Notes: a model not told the origin generated them from the sequence alone. Counted from the stretch's first letter, positions 24,842-37,412 are shown. The stretch is 64,000 nucleotides of DNA from Theobroma cacao (GCF_000208745.1 NC_030854.1:19591210-19655209); one strand, 5' to 3'. Made by a program: numbers and translations.

Positions 24842-25493
24842 TGGCACCCAAAAAAGAACTCGCAGTAATAGTGAGGGGACTCAATTTGATAGTAGCAAAT
24901 TTATGTCTGTTGATGCAGTGAAAAACATACTCAATCATTGGTGCATAAAGTCCCTATTCTAGAATGTGGCATTGATCATCATGTTGAGCTATATAGTTCT
25001 GCTCATAAGGTTATCGCTAAGCATCAATGGGAGCAATTTTAGAAACAACCTAAGGCAGTTGTCTTAATAGTTTTTTGAGAATTTTATGTCTATGCTACAG
25101 AACACGTGCATGGCAAAGTTTTTGCACGAAGATGTCAGGTTCGTTTTGACAGTTTGACGATCAATCAATTTTATTATTTACCTGATATTGACAATGATGA
25201 GTATGGCCAATTATTCACTAGTAACATTGATTTTGATAGGGTTCTAAGACTACTTTGTGATGAGGGGGCTAAATGGAAAATGACTAAAGGCATACCTATG
25301 TCTTTTAAGGCTAGTATTATAAAGATAGTTCATAAGCTTTGGTATCATTTTCTAGCTATGAGGTTACTTATTGTGAAATATATTAGTGATGTGACAATTG
25401 ATAGAGCTATTTTATTATATGCAATTGTTTCTGGGATGTCAATCAATGTAGATCAAGTGATATTCAACAGCATTGTTCAAGCTGCTCACTCAC
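24842..25493 (+). pseudogene. Third frame of element C (ORF3), left part
   Basis: A start like MAPKK at 24842 (six-A run with a frameshift) leads via broken frames into the open stretch 25106-25534, of which 25106-25493 is native. Readable pieces: HGKVFARRCQVRFD, INQFYYLPDID, RVLRLLCDEGAKW, MSFKASIIKIVHKLWYHFLAMRL, YAIVSGMSINVDQVIFNSI. This resembles the domain annotated as 'putative plant transposon protein', often found downstream of Athila pol. Its role is not known to me; an env-like role has been suggested for ORFs in this position. Cut by the E composite at 25494. Confidence 0.6.
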
Positions 25494-27013
25494 TGTCAAG
25501 CCCAACCCTAAATTATATACCATGTTACACATGAGGCTGATAGAGTGATTGTATATTTGAACAGGCCCGAAAGAATATTTAAAAGTCGATATTGTGCTTA
25601 GAAGTACAAGTAAGTCGATTTATACCTTGAACTAATTAAAATAGGAATTTTAAGGTGAAATTAAGAGTTTCACAATCCAGGGATGACTCAAAAGGGTAAT
25701 TCGGAGTTCGAGGATCAATTTGGAGTTAAACCGAAATTTTCACTATCTAGGGGTAAAATGGTCATTTGCCACTTAGGGACAAAATAAGAATTTTGAAAAA
25801 GATTTTTTTGGCCCCATTTGACTTATTGGAGTATGATTTGAGGTTTAGATGTGAGAAATTTTAATTTCGGTATAATTTGGAGTATAGGGTCGAAATGGTA
25901 ATTTTGCCACCTCGGGGGCAAATCGGTAAATTTTAACCCCCAACACTTGTCAAGACCAAGGGATTTTATTCATCATGGAAATGGATAAACATGAGAAATG
26001 TGTGGTGGATAATTAAAGAATTAAAAGTCAAATATTTAAAATTTGAACCATAAGGAAATGCCATGTGTCATGCTTTTATTATTTTATTGTTTCTTTATAA
26101 AAAAAGGCATAAAACTCAGCCCATTTCTTTCATATGGCCGGCCAAACCAAGAGCAAAGAAGAACAAAGGGAGAAAAGAAAAACAAAAACCCTAGGTGGAG
26201 AAATTCAAGAAAAAATTGGTGAAAATTCAAGGAAATAAGTGACAAAAGGTAAAATTTCTTGATTTTGACTTGTGATCCACCTTTCCCATGCATTTCTCCT
26301 CATTTTCCATGGTTAAATTACATGTTTTCATGATGAATTCATGGCTGGTTGGAATGGGTACGGAGAGAGAATGATGTTAGATTGATTTGATTCTAAGTTA
26401 TGTTAGTGTTTTTAGTTAGTTAAGCATGTTTAGAAACAAAACAACAAGTAAAGAATCCATTTTCCCCATGCACCTTTAATGGCCGAACCCTATGTGAAGT
26501 GTAGAAGTAATGAATTGATTTTGTGATCAAGTGAATTGGTTGAAAAATTGATGAAATGATGATTTATGGTGTGAAAATGGAATGGGAAAATTTTTAGTGA
26601 TAGGGCACCACAATGACCGAAATTTTCAAGAAGAATTGTGAGGGTTGTTAGGCTAAATTTTAGATTATTGGAATTGTATTTAGTGAATTGAAATATTAGA
26701 AATGAAATGGAGCAATTTGGAGCCAAATCGGACACAATTGTCATTTAATCGGGTAATAGGCCGAATTAGATAAGCACCGCATTTAAGCGGTAGTCGGATA
26801 AGTTGCACATCATATCATACATATACACCGAGCCTGAATTGATTTTATAATGGTCAAGCATTGATGTGGTGAATTATGTATTGTACATTGTGGATAGGTA
26901 GTGAGTAAATTACACTGGTAAAAGTGCAAAGATTGTGCTTGGAGATTGGGATTAGGAGTACATCGACTCTTAGAACTATGAGTAAACTTATTGTCGTCTT
27001 AATTATCTAGAGT
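25494..27013 (+). mobile_element. E composite, 5' LTR fragment
   Basis: It aligns with the first half of E2 and E3 (TGTCAAGCCC start, later 'ctgaattgattttataatgg'). It is broken at 27013 by the insertion of F; AGAGT at 27009-27013 would be F's target duplication, whose other copy is lost. Confidence 0.8.
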
Positions 27014-29989
27014 TTTCATGACCTGGAACCTCACTTGGGCCCATGACAACCGCTGCGACGTCCTGATTTACACTCATTACTCGGAATGCCAATCGAAACC
27101 CCGTAACGCTTACGAATCAGTTTCTTGCCTTTCTTGTGAGCAATCGTTGTTAAACATTCCATTTTAAACAATTACTAGTCATTTTCGGCTCAAGTAAATC
27201 AAAAGACAAAATTATTTTAAAAGGATTTATAGATAAATATTACTATTCAAAATATTGATTAAAATATAGCATTTTTATATAAAACAATATTTATAGAAAC
27301 ACGTGTAAGTAAAATAAATTCATACATACAATAATTTACAAAGCTATAATGTACAACAATAATTACAATGACAAGTGGCCTGTAAATACACCAAGTGTTG
27401 GTGATAGTAACCTACTGTCTGTGAGGTAGAGGGGTTAACTGGAATCCTCGACAAAATCGGGTATTTACAAGCTACCATAGGCCTGAAATATTTGGAAAGA
27501 AGGTGGGTGAGATTTTACAATCCCAATGAGTAAACAGACATTATTATAAATATCTAAAGGCGAGTAAAATGGAGGCTAGTTTAAACAACAAATCACAAAC
27601 CATTTCATAAGGTTGTCAATTTATTTCTTAAACCATAAAATATTTGTAATTTACCAAAACAGTTGTTAAGGCTTATGGCTTTTATTAAAAACAGGGCTCA
27701 AGCCAAAACTAGTCCTCGAGAATACCTTGGCCGAGGCATCTAACCGAGTTCGCCAAGGTTGTTAAGATATTTACATGTTAAACACATGTTAGTTTTGAAA
27801 ACAAGTCGTTCCTTGGCGTTGACCGAGTTACACATTCACGTGGGGGTTCGACGTGAAGTGAGCTCAACACTACCCCGGGAGTTACCTTCCTCGCCTCTAC
27901 AACTGTCGTAACTATTTAATCGGGTTCACCGTGCCCCTCTAATAGGCAGTCCACGAAAACCTGTCACTACAGTGACTAAACCCACCAATTTTTATAAAAT
28001 TTCGACAGTATAACGTGGCTTTTATTTATTTACCCAGCTTGTATAGTAAAAGATAACTTACATAAATTCCCAATCCAATTATAAAATATATCCACATATA
28101 CTCATATATCATAAGCTATTCATAGGAAAATATATTTTTCAAGACAATTGGCAGCCTCCCATTTACTCAAATTTCATAATCAAAAGTTTCTTATTTCAAA
28201 TAATCAACACAATATATTTATTTGTCATATTTATTTCTAAAACATCAAAAGTCTCATTTTAATCTCATTTTCATTTCATTAAATACATAAAGAGCATTTA
28301 AAAATAAACTCTACATAATTTACAATAATAATAGGTTTACTCACCGTTTGTACAAATTAAATGCTTTCTAAGTGCCCCGATCACTGTTCGTCGGGTACGA
28401 CTTCCTTGCCTTTATCGGAAGGCTCTCCTCTTAGACATATTGCAAAAATTACACAATTCACCACATTGATGCTAAATCACTATATAATTGACTTAAATCC
28501 TATACTAAAGCATGGTATGAAATGCAATAGCTTAAAACGGCTTAAACGCGGTATTAACCTATTTTTGACACTTTACCCGATAAATCGATATACGCGTCCG
28601 TTTAAACTCCAAATTAATTTTTTTAGTTTCTATACCTCAATTGCCCCCAAATTGACTTAATGTCCCTCAGTGTGGTGCAAATTATCAGTCTCGATAGTAA
28701 ATTACGAAAATACCCCTAGTGGGTAAAAATTCGTATTTTTGCTCCAAAAATTCCCATTATTTTTCTAGGCTCATAATTCATCATTATTCATCATAATTCC
28801 TCAAATAAACATCAAGATCAGCAGCCAATATTCCCCTAGAAAATTCGGCATAATGGGTTTCAATACGAGAAAATTATTTCTCTAGCTTATTTTTGCTATA
28901 TTTCAATATAACCTAACTAAAATCACTTAATAAAATTAAAATCAACCAAAACTCAAGCTCAAAACTCATCCATGGAGGTTTGTCCAGCATGGGTGTCCAT
29001 ACCCACTTTCTAATTTTGCATGGAAATGAGAAAACTGCATGGGTAGTGAAAATCTCAAGGAAAATCAATAAAATTTACCTTTTTAATGCTTGATTTCTTG
29101 ATTTCTCTTGATTTTCTCAAAATTTTTCAGCTAGGGTTCTTATTTCTTTTCCCCATTTTCTCTCCTGGTTTGGACGACTTGAAGAAGATGAGAATTTTGG
29201 AAATTTTGACCGTTTTAAAGGCTAAAATAATATAGTATTATTTTATTCATTTTTTTAATGTTTTATTAATTCCTTAAATTCTAGCCATCCATTTGTTTCC
29301 AAATTTTCACCATACACTTGTCCCACATATCCATAGCTTAGATAAAATTATTAGACTTATCCAAAATCTTGGTGGAGTAATTTTTGAAATTTACACTTTT
29401 ACCCCCGTAAAAGTCAAAAATTACATTTTTACCCAAAAAACTGAAAAATTGCCCACAGACATATTTTTCATCCCTTACACTCATACCATGCTCCAATTTG
29501 TCAAATTTGATCTAAATTCTCTCAAAATCTTAAATTTTACCTACGAGTGGCAAAATTACAATTTTTCGCCTACACTCCAAAAATCACCGGAATTAAACTT
29601 TTTCACTGCCAAACCCTCAAATTATGCTCTAATAAGTCTAATATAATCAATCTTAATCAAATGGGATTAAAATTTTTTTTTTCAAAAATTCCATATTCGT
29701 CCTCAGATGGCAAATTACCATTTTTACCCCTAGAATACTTAAAGTTTGGATTAACTCCAAATCGGACCCCAAACTCTAAATCCTCATTTTAAATAAATCC
29801 ATGGGTTTTAGTTTTCTCAAATTCATCCTCGATTCTCTATTTAAATTAGCTCAAAACTTATTTAACTGAACCTTACCATTAGGGGCAATACAGTCATTTA
29901 ACTTGTTTTCCGAGGCAATTCAATATACAAACATGCTATCCAAAGCATGTGAATGATATATCACAGATAATTTAGGGTCGGGTGTTACA
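27014..29989 (-). mobile_element. F 3' LTR
   Basis: A 2,976-bp LTR. On its own strand it starts TGTAACACCCGACCC at 29989 and ends in a mutated TCATGAAAA where TCGTGACA is expected (plus-strand TTTCATGACC at 27014). It aligns with E1 (inverted) and both E4 LTRs. Confidence 0.85.
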
Positions 29990-30361
29990 ACACTAGCCCT
30001 GTTAAAATAAAATTTTGTCCTCAAAATTTCACTTACCAGATTCAACAAATAGAAGCAAGTATTGGTTCCTCATCTGATGCTCTACTTCCCATGTCATTTC
30101 CTCCATTCGAGCACTTTTCCACAACACTTTGACCATTGAAATACTCTTGTTCCTCAATACTCGATCCTTTCGATCCAAGATACTCACAAGTTGCACCTTG
30201 AACTTCAAATCGTTATGCAACTAGATCGGAGGTGCTTCGAGAATGTGAGAGGGATCTGGTACATATTTCTTAAGCATGGAGACATGGAAAACGTTGTGGA
30301 TCCGATCTAACTCCAGAGGTAGTTCTAACCGATAAGCCACTGGTCCAATTCTCTCAATGAT
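29990..30361 (-). pseudogene. pol: F integrase end and chromodomain
   Basis: The open frame 30029-30220 shows VQLVSILDRKDRVLRNKSIS followed by MVKVLW and a TWEVEHQMR-like end, the pattern of the C-terminal chromodomain of Tekay-type chromoviruses. Upstream (30220-30361) is the integrase tail ending HVSMLKKYVPDPSH. A stop replaces Glu just before 'LHNDLKF' near 30221. Chromodomains are known to steer integration toward heterochromatin. Confidence 0.8.
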
Positions 30362-31905
30362 TTAGAATGGTCCAATATACCTTGAGTTAAGCTTTCCCCG
30401 CTTCGCAAATCGAATCACACTTTTCCACGGAGAAACCTTAAGAAAAACTCTATCATCGATCTCAAACTCCAAATCTTTTCTCCGTTTATCTGCATAGCTC
30501 TTTTGCTTATCCTGGGCTACCTTTAGCCTCTCTCGTATAACCTTGATCTTGTCATTAGTTAGATCAATCAATTCCACACTAACTAACTTTCTTTCACCCA
30601 CTTCATCCCAACAAAGTGGAGTATGACATTTCCTTCCATATAAAGCTTCGTACGATGCCATACTAATGCTAGACTGGAAGCTGTTATTGTAACCAAATTC
30701 CACTAACGGCAAGTGTCTATCCCAACTTCCAAGAAAATCCATGACACAAGCCCTCAACATATCCTCCATAGTCTGGATAGTCCTCTCTGATTGACCATCC
30801 GTCTGTGGGTGAAAAGCAGTGTTAAATTTCAATTTGGTTTTGAGAGCTTCTTGAAATTTCGGCCAAAATGAGAAGTGAATCGAGGATCTCGGTCTGACAC
30901 TATAGAAACAGGAACTCCATGTAGCCTCACAATCTCATCTATATAGAGCTGAGCCAGCTTCTCAATAGAGTATGTACTATGGACAGCTAAAAAGTCAGCG
31001 GACTTAGTCAACCGATCTATGATCACCCAGATCGCATCCTTTCCCCTCTGTGTCCACGGCAGTCCCAAAACAAAATCCATAGTTACATGCTCCCATTTCC
31101 ACTTGAGAATAGGTAAAGACTGAAGTGTACCTGCTGGCTTCTGATGCTCCGCATTAACTTGCTGACATACGAGACACTTTGCTACGAATTCTACTACGTC
31201 TCGCTTCATACCTGGCAACCAATAATTCTCCCTGATAGTCCTATACATTTTGGTGCTTCCCAAATGTAATGCATAGGCAGATGAATGGGCTTCTTCCATG
31301 ATAGCCTGTCTCAACTGGTTTCCCTTAGAAACACAAACTCTATCCCTAAACATCAAGACGTTATCCTCTCTGAATCTGAATTCATTGACTCCCCCATCGG
31401 TCAATTTTTGAATTTCTTTTCTTAACTCATCATCAGATCTCTGAATGTCCTTGATCTGATTAAGTAATGAAGGTCGCACAATGAAGCTTGCCAATAAGGA
31501 TCCATCCTCACCATTTCTCAACTGGACCCCAAGAGATTTCATCTCTACTAATGCTGAAAAATAACAACTCTGAAGTGTTGCTAAAAACGATGAAGACTTA
31601 CGACTAAAAGCATCAGCTACAACGTTCGCCTTTCCCCGATGATAGTCTATCACCAAGTCATAATCTTTTATCAACTCCAACCATCGCCTTTGCCTCAAAT
31701 TAAGCTCCTTCGGAGTGAGCAAATATTTTAAACTCTTGTGATCCGTGAATACCCGACAATGCTCACCATACAAGTAATGCCTCCAGATTTTGAAAGCAAA
31801 CACCACTGCTACTAACTCTAAATCATGGGTAGGGTAATTTGCTTCATTCCTCTTTAGCTGTGTAGAAGCATAAGCCATAACTTTTTCATCCTGCATCAGT
31901 ACGCA
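30362..31905 (-). pseudogene. pol: F RNase H and integrase
   Basis: The open frame 30829-31896 (355 codons) covers RNase H ([37 protein letters not shown]) and the integrase zinc domain (H-x-H then CLVCQQ), then [10 protein letters not shown] with the first Asp and VSDRDPRF with the second (codon 30892-30894). A one-base loss near 30870 shifts to the frame 30362-30832, which keeps the catalytic Glu in GQSERT (30785-30787). Integrase acids are intact, unlike in E4. RNase H is truncated at its start. Confidence 0.9.
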
Positions 31906-31910
31906 CCCTA

Positions 31911-33590
31911 ATTAGATAAGCACCGCATTTAAGTGGTAGTCGGATAAGTTGCACATCAAATCATGCATATGCACCGAGCCTGAATTGATTTTATAATGGT
32001 CAAGCATTGATGTGATGAATTATGTATTATATATTGTGGATAGGTGGTGAATAAATTACACTGGTAAAAGTATAGAGATTGTGCTTAGAGACTAGGATTA
32101 GGAGTACATCGACTCCTAGAACTGTGAGTAAACTTATTATTGTCTTAATTATCTAAAGTAATTTTATACAATTGTGTGATTTTATGAAAAATGGGTTTAA
32201 ATGGTAAATTGCTATGTTTTGGGAGAAATTATGATTTTATAAAATGATTTTATAAATTTTTTGAAAAATTGAATACTGATTTTGAAAATAGAGTAATTGG
32301 AGACTGCCTGTTTGTGTTGTAAATTTATGGTTTTAAATTGAATGGCTTATGACAATATATGAGCATGAATGGCTAAACTGATTTTTGGTGTTAGAATTAT
32401 TTGTATTGTGCATTGAGTCTTGAGAGGCTAGGTTGTGATAAATTGACATGTCATGCAGAAAAAGATTTTCTAAATCAAGTGGTAGATAAAATAGTCCATA
32501 GTCACTGTAGTGGTGGGGGTTTCCGTGGACTGCCTATGAGAGGGGCACGGTAACCCAATTATATATTTACCTCCAGGGGGAGATGTTGGATGAAGTATCT
32601 CCTGAGGTAAAGATTTGAGTGCACTTCACGAGGACCACCGCGTGAGAGTAAGACTCAGCCAACGCCAAGGCATGGCTAAAATTTCAGATGTAAAGACATT
32701 TAACAGCCTTGGCGAACTTGATTGGGATAACCCTCGATCAAGGTATCCCTGATAACTAAGTATGAGAATGATTTTTGGCACGAGCCAAGCTTTTCAAGAA
32801 ATCATAAGCCTATTTGTTGATTTGGTTGAAATGTGTTGAAAGGTAATGAAATTACAGTATGATGACTTATTTTAATTCGTCTCCATTTACTCGCCTTTAG
32901 ATAATTTAGATGGTGTCTGTTTACTCACTAAGATTTTATAATCTCACCACCCTTATTTCCTCACATTATAGGCTCGGGGAATTCCATAGTTAGTTGACTT
33001 TGACAAGGACCTTCATTTGGACTTCAATTGGCAAAAGCTGTAAGTTTTCAGCTTCCGAGGCATTTTGGTTAGATGTGGGCCCACGTGTCGCTATAAAAGT
33101 AATTTTATGCTTTGGTTATTTGCTTTATAGGATATATGAATATAATTACCTTTTACGCTATAAGAATTATTTACCGATAGCTTTATAAAAAAATTATTTT
33201 ACAAGAAAATAGTTTATTTTATTGAATATTTTTATTATATTCAAATGGTCAAATTTTCACTTCAAATGAATGTTTTAGATACTTAATTTGTTTTTAAATC
33301 ACTAAATATATATTTTCTGCTTGCTTACTACATTTTTAACAAGTTTTGAGATTTTTGACAAAAAAATAACGAAAATGCCCTTGTGAGCCAGAAAACAATA
33401 TGTTATGTTCTGATTTGGAAATGACTCGTAATCTTTCGAATTACGATATTTTATAACTATTGCTCACCGAGGAAGTGCGAAAGCTGATACGAGAGCCTTG
33501 CAAGGTTTTGATTGGCATTCGGGGTGAAGAATGTCTATCTAGGCTTCGCGACGGTTGTCACGGGCTCGATGGGAGTTCTGGGTCGTGACA
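31911..33590 (+). mobile_element. E composite, 3' LTR fragment
   Basis: It begins in mid-LTR, repeating content present at 26765-27013, and runs to the true LTR end GGGTCGTGACA at 33590, next to CTCAC. It aligns with the right parts of E2 and E3. About 20 differences in about 247 bp separate the two overlapping parts, nearly all transitions. Confidence 0.8.
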
Positions 33591-33595
33591 CTCAC

Positions 33596-34010
33596 TTTGT
33601 GATGGACTACGATTTTCATCTTTGATCACCGCCTTGTGCAAGAAAATAGGCGTGAATTGGGATAAGAATGAAGAAATCTTGCAGCCTAAAGCTCCTTTGG
33701 ATGCGAGAATTATGAATCAGTTTTACGCTCGAAAGTTGTTAGCTACCGGAGGTAGTTCTTATTTTGTTCCATGTCGTCCACCACCTTGAAGGCAACCTCA
33801 ACATCTTTCCATGTCTCAAAGGATGGAAAGGCTTGAACTTCAAATGGATCACTAGGCGGCATGTATGCAGTACATTGAGCAAATGATGAGTGGCTTATGC
33901 CGAACATGTTGGTATGGATATGAGCTCTTTTCTTACTCTACCGAATGATCCCACAATGGCAGACCTGCATGATAAAAATGAAGAAAAAGATTTTGAGAGA
34001 TGAATTGATA
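33596..34010 (+). pseudogene. Third frame of element C (ORF3), right part
   Basis: It continues the protein cut at 25493: LCDGLRFSSLITALCKKIGVNW, ILQPKAPLDARIMNQFYA, then a less conserved tail with MERLELQMDH-like residues and several stops. Read across the removed insertion, the frame is continuous through the CTCAC site. Same caution on function as the left part. Confidence 0.65.
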
Positions 34011-34217
34011 GTCAGGGGAGTATTTCTTTACCTTACTTGTTTTAAAATTGGGGACAATGTTATTTTTAAGTTTAAGGAGAATTTTAGGTTTAGTGGTTAA
34101 GTTATAAAATTTAATTTAATTTGATGGATTTGCATTTGCATTTGAGTTGGATTTAATTGCGTCAGTTTTGTTTATTTTACCTATCCAACGATGAGAACTT
34201 AGTTATATTCCCATGTT
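34011..34217 (+). other. Element C 3' noncoding region, truncated
   Basis: It includes 'ggggacaatgtt' (34046-34057) and a purine-rich patch (34065-34083), then sequence that matches element G at 36680-36870 in reverse complement ('cctatccaa.gatgagaact'). It stops at 34217, where the minus-strand LTR of G begins; the expected C 3' LTR is absent. Confidence 0.7.
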
Positions 34218-35588
34218 GATTCTTTGCAAGTGTCCTAATGTGGCTAAGTATGGCATTTGGCGTATGTCTACTCGAATTGCGAATCAGATTACCTAAGTGA
34301 CATGAACATACACTATTCAAACCTTAGTCCAATCTAAAATCTCTTTGTTGAGTCTCAATTAGATTCACAAATCAGTTAATTGTTGGCTAGACAATCAAGA
34401 GCATTTAGAATAGATTTGAATAAGCAAAACTACACCCATTCATGATAAATAAAAGATAAACTAATATTCAAACTACATGTTGAAATCCACCACAATCCTA
34501 GAAAAATAGTTTATCTCATAATAACTAATAGAAACAACATCCAAAGAAATTTAGCCATGAATCCAAGTCAAAGAAAATAAAATAAACACAAAGATAGAGA
34601 AAGAAACTAATTATTGAAGCTTTGCAATCTCAATTCTCTCTCAAATTCTCTTGTTTTCTTTCTTTGTTCTTGGCTCTAAATCTCCATAATAGTTGCTTGT
34701 TGCCACCCCTTTAAAACCTCTGAAAAGGTCCCTTAAATAGGCTCCAAGTGACCTAATTTCCAAAATCCCATCAAATATTTACTTTTGGAAAATCATCCAG
34801 TGTTATGGCCTTGATTTCTTGGTGCCATGGCATTGAATTTTTGCCTTGGGAGTGCTGTGGCACGACTCTTTCAGCGCTGCAACGCTATGGTCTTGGGAAA
34901 ATGTATGGTATGCTTCCTTTTGCCAGAGCTACAGCCTTGTTCTCCCAATGCTGTGATGATCTATCAACTTCAAACATGATTTACACCCTAATCTGTTCTG
35001 AAATTGGAAAAGTGGTAAACATAAAAGTTGTAGCTCTATTTCTTGATTTTCCAATGGCTTAATAATCATGTCAATTGAATGTCTGGGTTGAAAGTTATAC
35101 TCCAAGTACCGCATCATGTTCAGTCCATGCATATTGCTGCAGTATGCCAATTTAGACAAATATTTTGACCATGATCCGATTAGAGTTGGGAAAGGTGATA
35201 AACATAAAAGTTGTAGCCCTTCCTCTTATAATTGTATTGGTTCAAGAATCAACTTATTGGGAGATCTGTAGAGAGATATATGATCAAAATAATGAAACAT
35301 ATATGAATGAAGCCATCACCATACTTGCACGAATTTTCATCATATGATCCTTTTTCATCAAATTTCCTACAAAAGCAATAAAAGAAATAAGCAATACTAC
35401 TCTTAAAATAATTAAAACAAAATAACATTAAATTAAACTAAAATAACTTAAATTACATACTTAACATGTATTCAAACTTAAACTAGAAAAACACTTAAAA
35501 TGCTAAAAATCTGAACATAAAATCTCTAAAGTCTAGCTATTTAAGCCCCCAAAACGTGCCAAAATAACAATATAGGATAGAGTTATCA
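34218..35588 (-). mobile_element. Element G 3' LTR, end missing
   Basis: On its own strand it starts TGATAACTCTATCC at 35588, directly after a G-run, and matches the A and C LTRs. It is lost beyond 34218, which corresponds to about 14200 in the C LTR. It holds two copies of the shared module (about 34960-35100 and 35150-35290) and palindromic words (TGCCATGGCA 34823-34832, GTGCTGTGGCAC 34852-34863, CAGCGCTG 34872-34879). Confidence 0.8.
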
Positions 35589-35600
35589 TACCCCCCAAAC
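35589..35600 (-). other. Element G polypurine tract
   Basis: On the minus strand GTTTGGGGGGTA sits immediately before the LTR start, the usual place of the plus-strand primer. Confidence 0.75.
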
Positions 35601-37119
35601 TTAAGATTTTGCTAGTCTTCAAGCAAAACATAGATCAACATGCAATAACTTAAACATGAAAGCATTTAACCAGAATTTAATTGCACTATTTCATTAATCA
35701 CCTTTAATATCCTTAAAAGTCAATCCATATTCATAACTGTAGGCAACACACAAATATTATTCAAGTTCATCCTCCAATCCAAATGCAAGCTTATTGTTAA
35801 ATGAATTTTCGCATATGTGTGCAATCGTTTCACTTAGAATATTGTACAATTCGAATAAGCTTATATTCATGCAAAATTCAAATTAGTAATTAAATTCTAT
35901 AAGTTTGCTTTTCATCTGTCTCTCCACTAATGTTGACTAACACTAAACTAAGGCTAAATAGGACTTTAATTAGCTTGTCATGTATGGATAGGGTTAAGGT
36001 GGGATATGGGATAATGTATAGCTCAAATCACCTTAAGAACATAGTCAATCTAGGACCTATTCAGAGCTTTGTTTTCCTTCACCTAGTATAACCCTTTTCA
36101 GCAAAATTTTTCTTTTCTTCAACACTTCATTCATTCTTTCTTTTTCTTTTCTTTTCCTAAATTTTACACCCTCAAACTTATTTCTTTTATTGGGTAGTGA
36201 AATGAATACAATCATATTTTGAACTTTTCTTCATTTTTCATCTTTACTACCTCTTTCACTATTTAACTCATAACATTTCTAAATTGACTTATGCACTTAG
36301 GAATGAGGGATGCAAAAATTGTGGAAATATCTATAAGGGTCTAGGCAAAAAGAAAATTCAATGTTCAAACAAAGAAAAGGTGTTAGTCGACTCAAAAGGG
36401 AAACTAAGGATAATTTTTTAAAGGAGGGCTAAAAAGGCTGAATTGGTCCGAAAATGGCCTAAATCATTTCCTTAATTAAGTGTAGCCTAGAATTTCACCT
36501 CAAGAGAGAATTAAACAAAATCTAGAACTTAATTCAAAATTCAAAAATTCACATTCACATAAACCTTTTCTAAATTCACAAGACGAATCTATGCAATAAA
36601 CATGGTGCTTAAAATGTAGAAATTTCAACCTAAAATTAAAGCTTATCATGAGAATTTATATAACATTCAAACAATATTCATATGTTTCGAAGAATCAAGA
36701 TAGGAATATAATAGAGTTCTCATCATTGGATAGGTAAATTAAACGAAACTAAAACAATTAAATCTAGTTCAAATAAAAATGCACATGCATAAAAAAAATT
36801 TAACAAAAATAAACTAACCTAAACTATCACAAAAACTAATAACAAAAAAACCTTCCTCCCAAATTTAAATTGCACATTGTCCTCAATGTGAAGAGCTAAA
36901 AAGAATAAGAAAAAGAAACTCCCCTATTAATGGTGACAATGCGTTGAAAGCTCTAATATTCTTCCTCTTTATCTTCAAGCTTTCCAAGCCTGCAAACTTG
37001 ACAAATAAGCTAGGGAGAGGTTATAAGTACTTATTTAAGAAAAAAAACTAACATAACAACTAAAACTAAAAAGATATAGCTTGGGTTGCCCCTCAAGAAG
37101 TGTTTCTTTATTGTCACTA
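35601..37119 (-). other. Element G 3' noncoding region
   Basis: No coding homology. It has a second, internal purine tract with its 'gaggacaatgtgc' neighbour (minus strand, about 36838-36893), matching 34046-34083 of element C. The conserved post-pol segment lies at 37078-37106. Confidence 0.65.
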
Positions 37120-37412
37120 GCTTAATTATGATGCCCTCTTTTTGTTGTCAACTAAAGTACTTGAAGATCTTTGGTGATCCAATTCACCTCCCAAGTAATG
37201 CTGGAGATGCTGCCTGTTCACTCCAAATGTTCTAGTAGCTTAACTATGAATATCTCATACACCACACTAATAGACCTTAACCACCTTGTACGAACCTAAC
37301 CACTTTGATTTTTGTTTCAATGGAAGAAGCTTGACTAATTCGGTCAATAAAACTTGTTGTCCCACCTTAAAATCAAGATTAACTAAGGGTGGTGGATCAT
37401 GCTCATTATAAC
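37120..37412 (-). pseudogene. pol: Element G integrase C-terminal fragment
   Basis: Minus-strand reading gives DFKVGQQVLL, KLLPLKQKSKWLGSYKVVKVY, then FGVN and QHYLGGELDHQ, the end of an Athila/Tat integrase. A few stops are present. At about 37412 it joins directly to the linker that normally follows protease, so the intervening RT to integrase core has been deleted. Confidence 0.7.

Larger units (their letters stand above)
27014..31910 (-). mobile_element. F: 3' half of an E-family (Tekay-like) element
   Basis: On the minus strand it has the RNase H to chromodomain part of pol (29990-31905) and a complete 3' LTR (27014-29989). The other half (RT, protease, gag, 5' LTR) is gone. The break lies in RNase H near 31905-31910, where sequence passes into the outer E LTR. 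Protein and LTR sequences match E4 throughout. Confidence 0.9.
25494..33590 (+). mobile_element. E composite: remnant of a full E element with F inside
   Basis: It starts TGTCAAGCCC and ends GGGTCGTGACA, with perfect 5-bp duplications CTCAC at 25489-25493 and 33591-33595. Inside are an LTR 5' part (25494-27013, plus), a truncated E element on the minus strand (F, 27014-31910), and an LTR 3' part (31911-33590, plus). The two LTR parts overlap in content by about 249 bp (26765-27013 against 31911-32159), too long for a target duplication. This is best read as parts of the 5' and 3' LTRs of one inserted element that lost its middle. Confidence 0.85.
7663..34217 (+). mobile_element. Element C: Athila/Tat-type element, interrupted four times
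   Basis: On the plus strand it reads 5' LTR, primer-binding site, gag, protease, RT, RNase H, integrase, a conserved post-pol segment, a third reading frame, and part of the 3' noncoding region. It is split by H1 (5' LTR), S1 (RT), E1 (integrase) and an E-family composite (third frame). The 3' LTR is missing: sequence runs into an opposite-strand LTR at 34218. Summed without insertions it is about 10 kb, in the range of Athila-type elements. Confidence 0.85.

Noticed and set aside
29293..29792. ORFs of 117 and 81 codons, with a similar ORF at 54862 and 62885.
   Set aside because: All sit at the same place in the E LTR and run opposite to the element; similarity is explained by LTR homology, and length varies between copies.
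26765..32159. A 249-bp target-site duplication around F.
   Set aside because: Integrases of this class make 5-bp duplications; the two copies also differ by about 8%. Two LTRs of one outer element explain it better.
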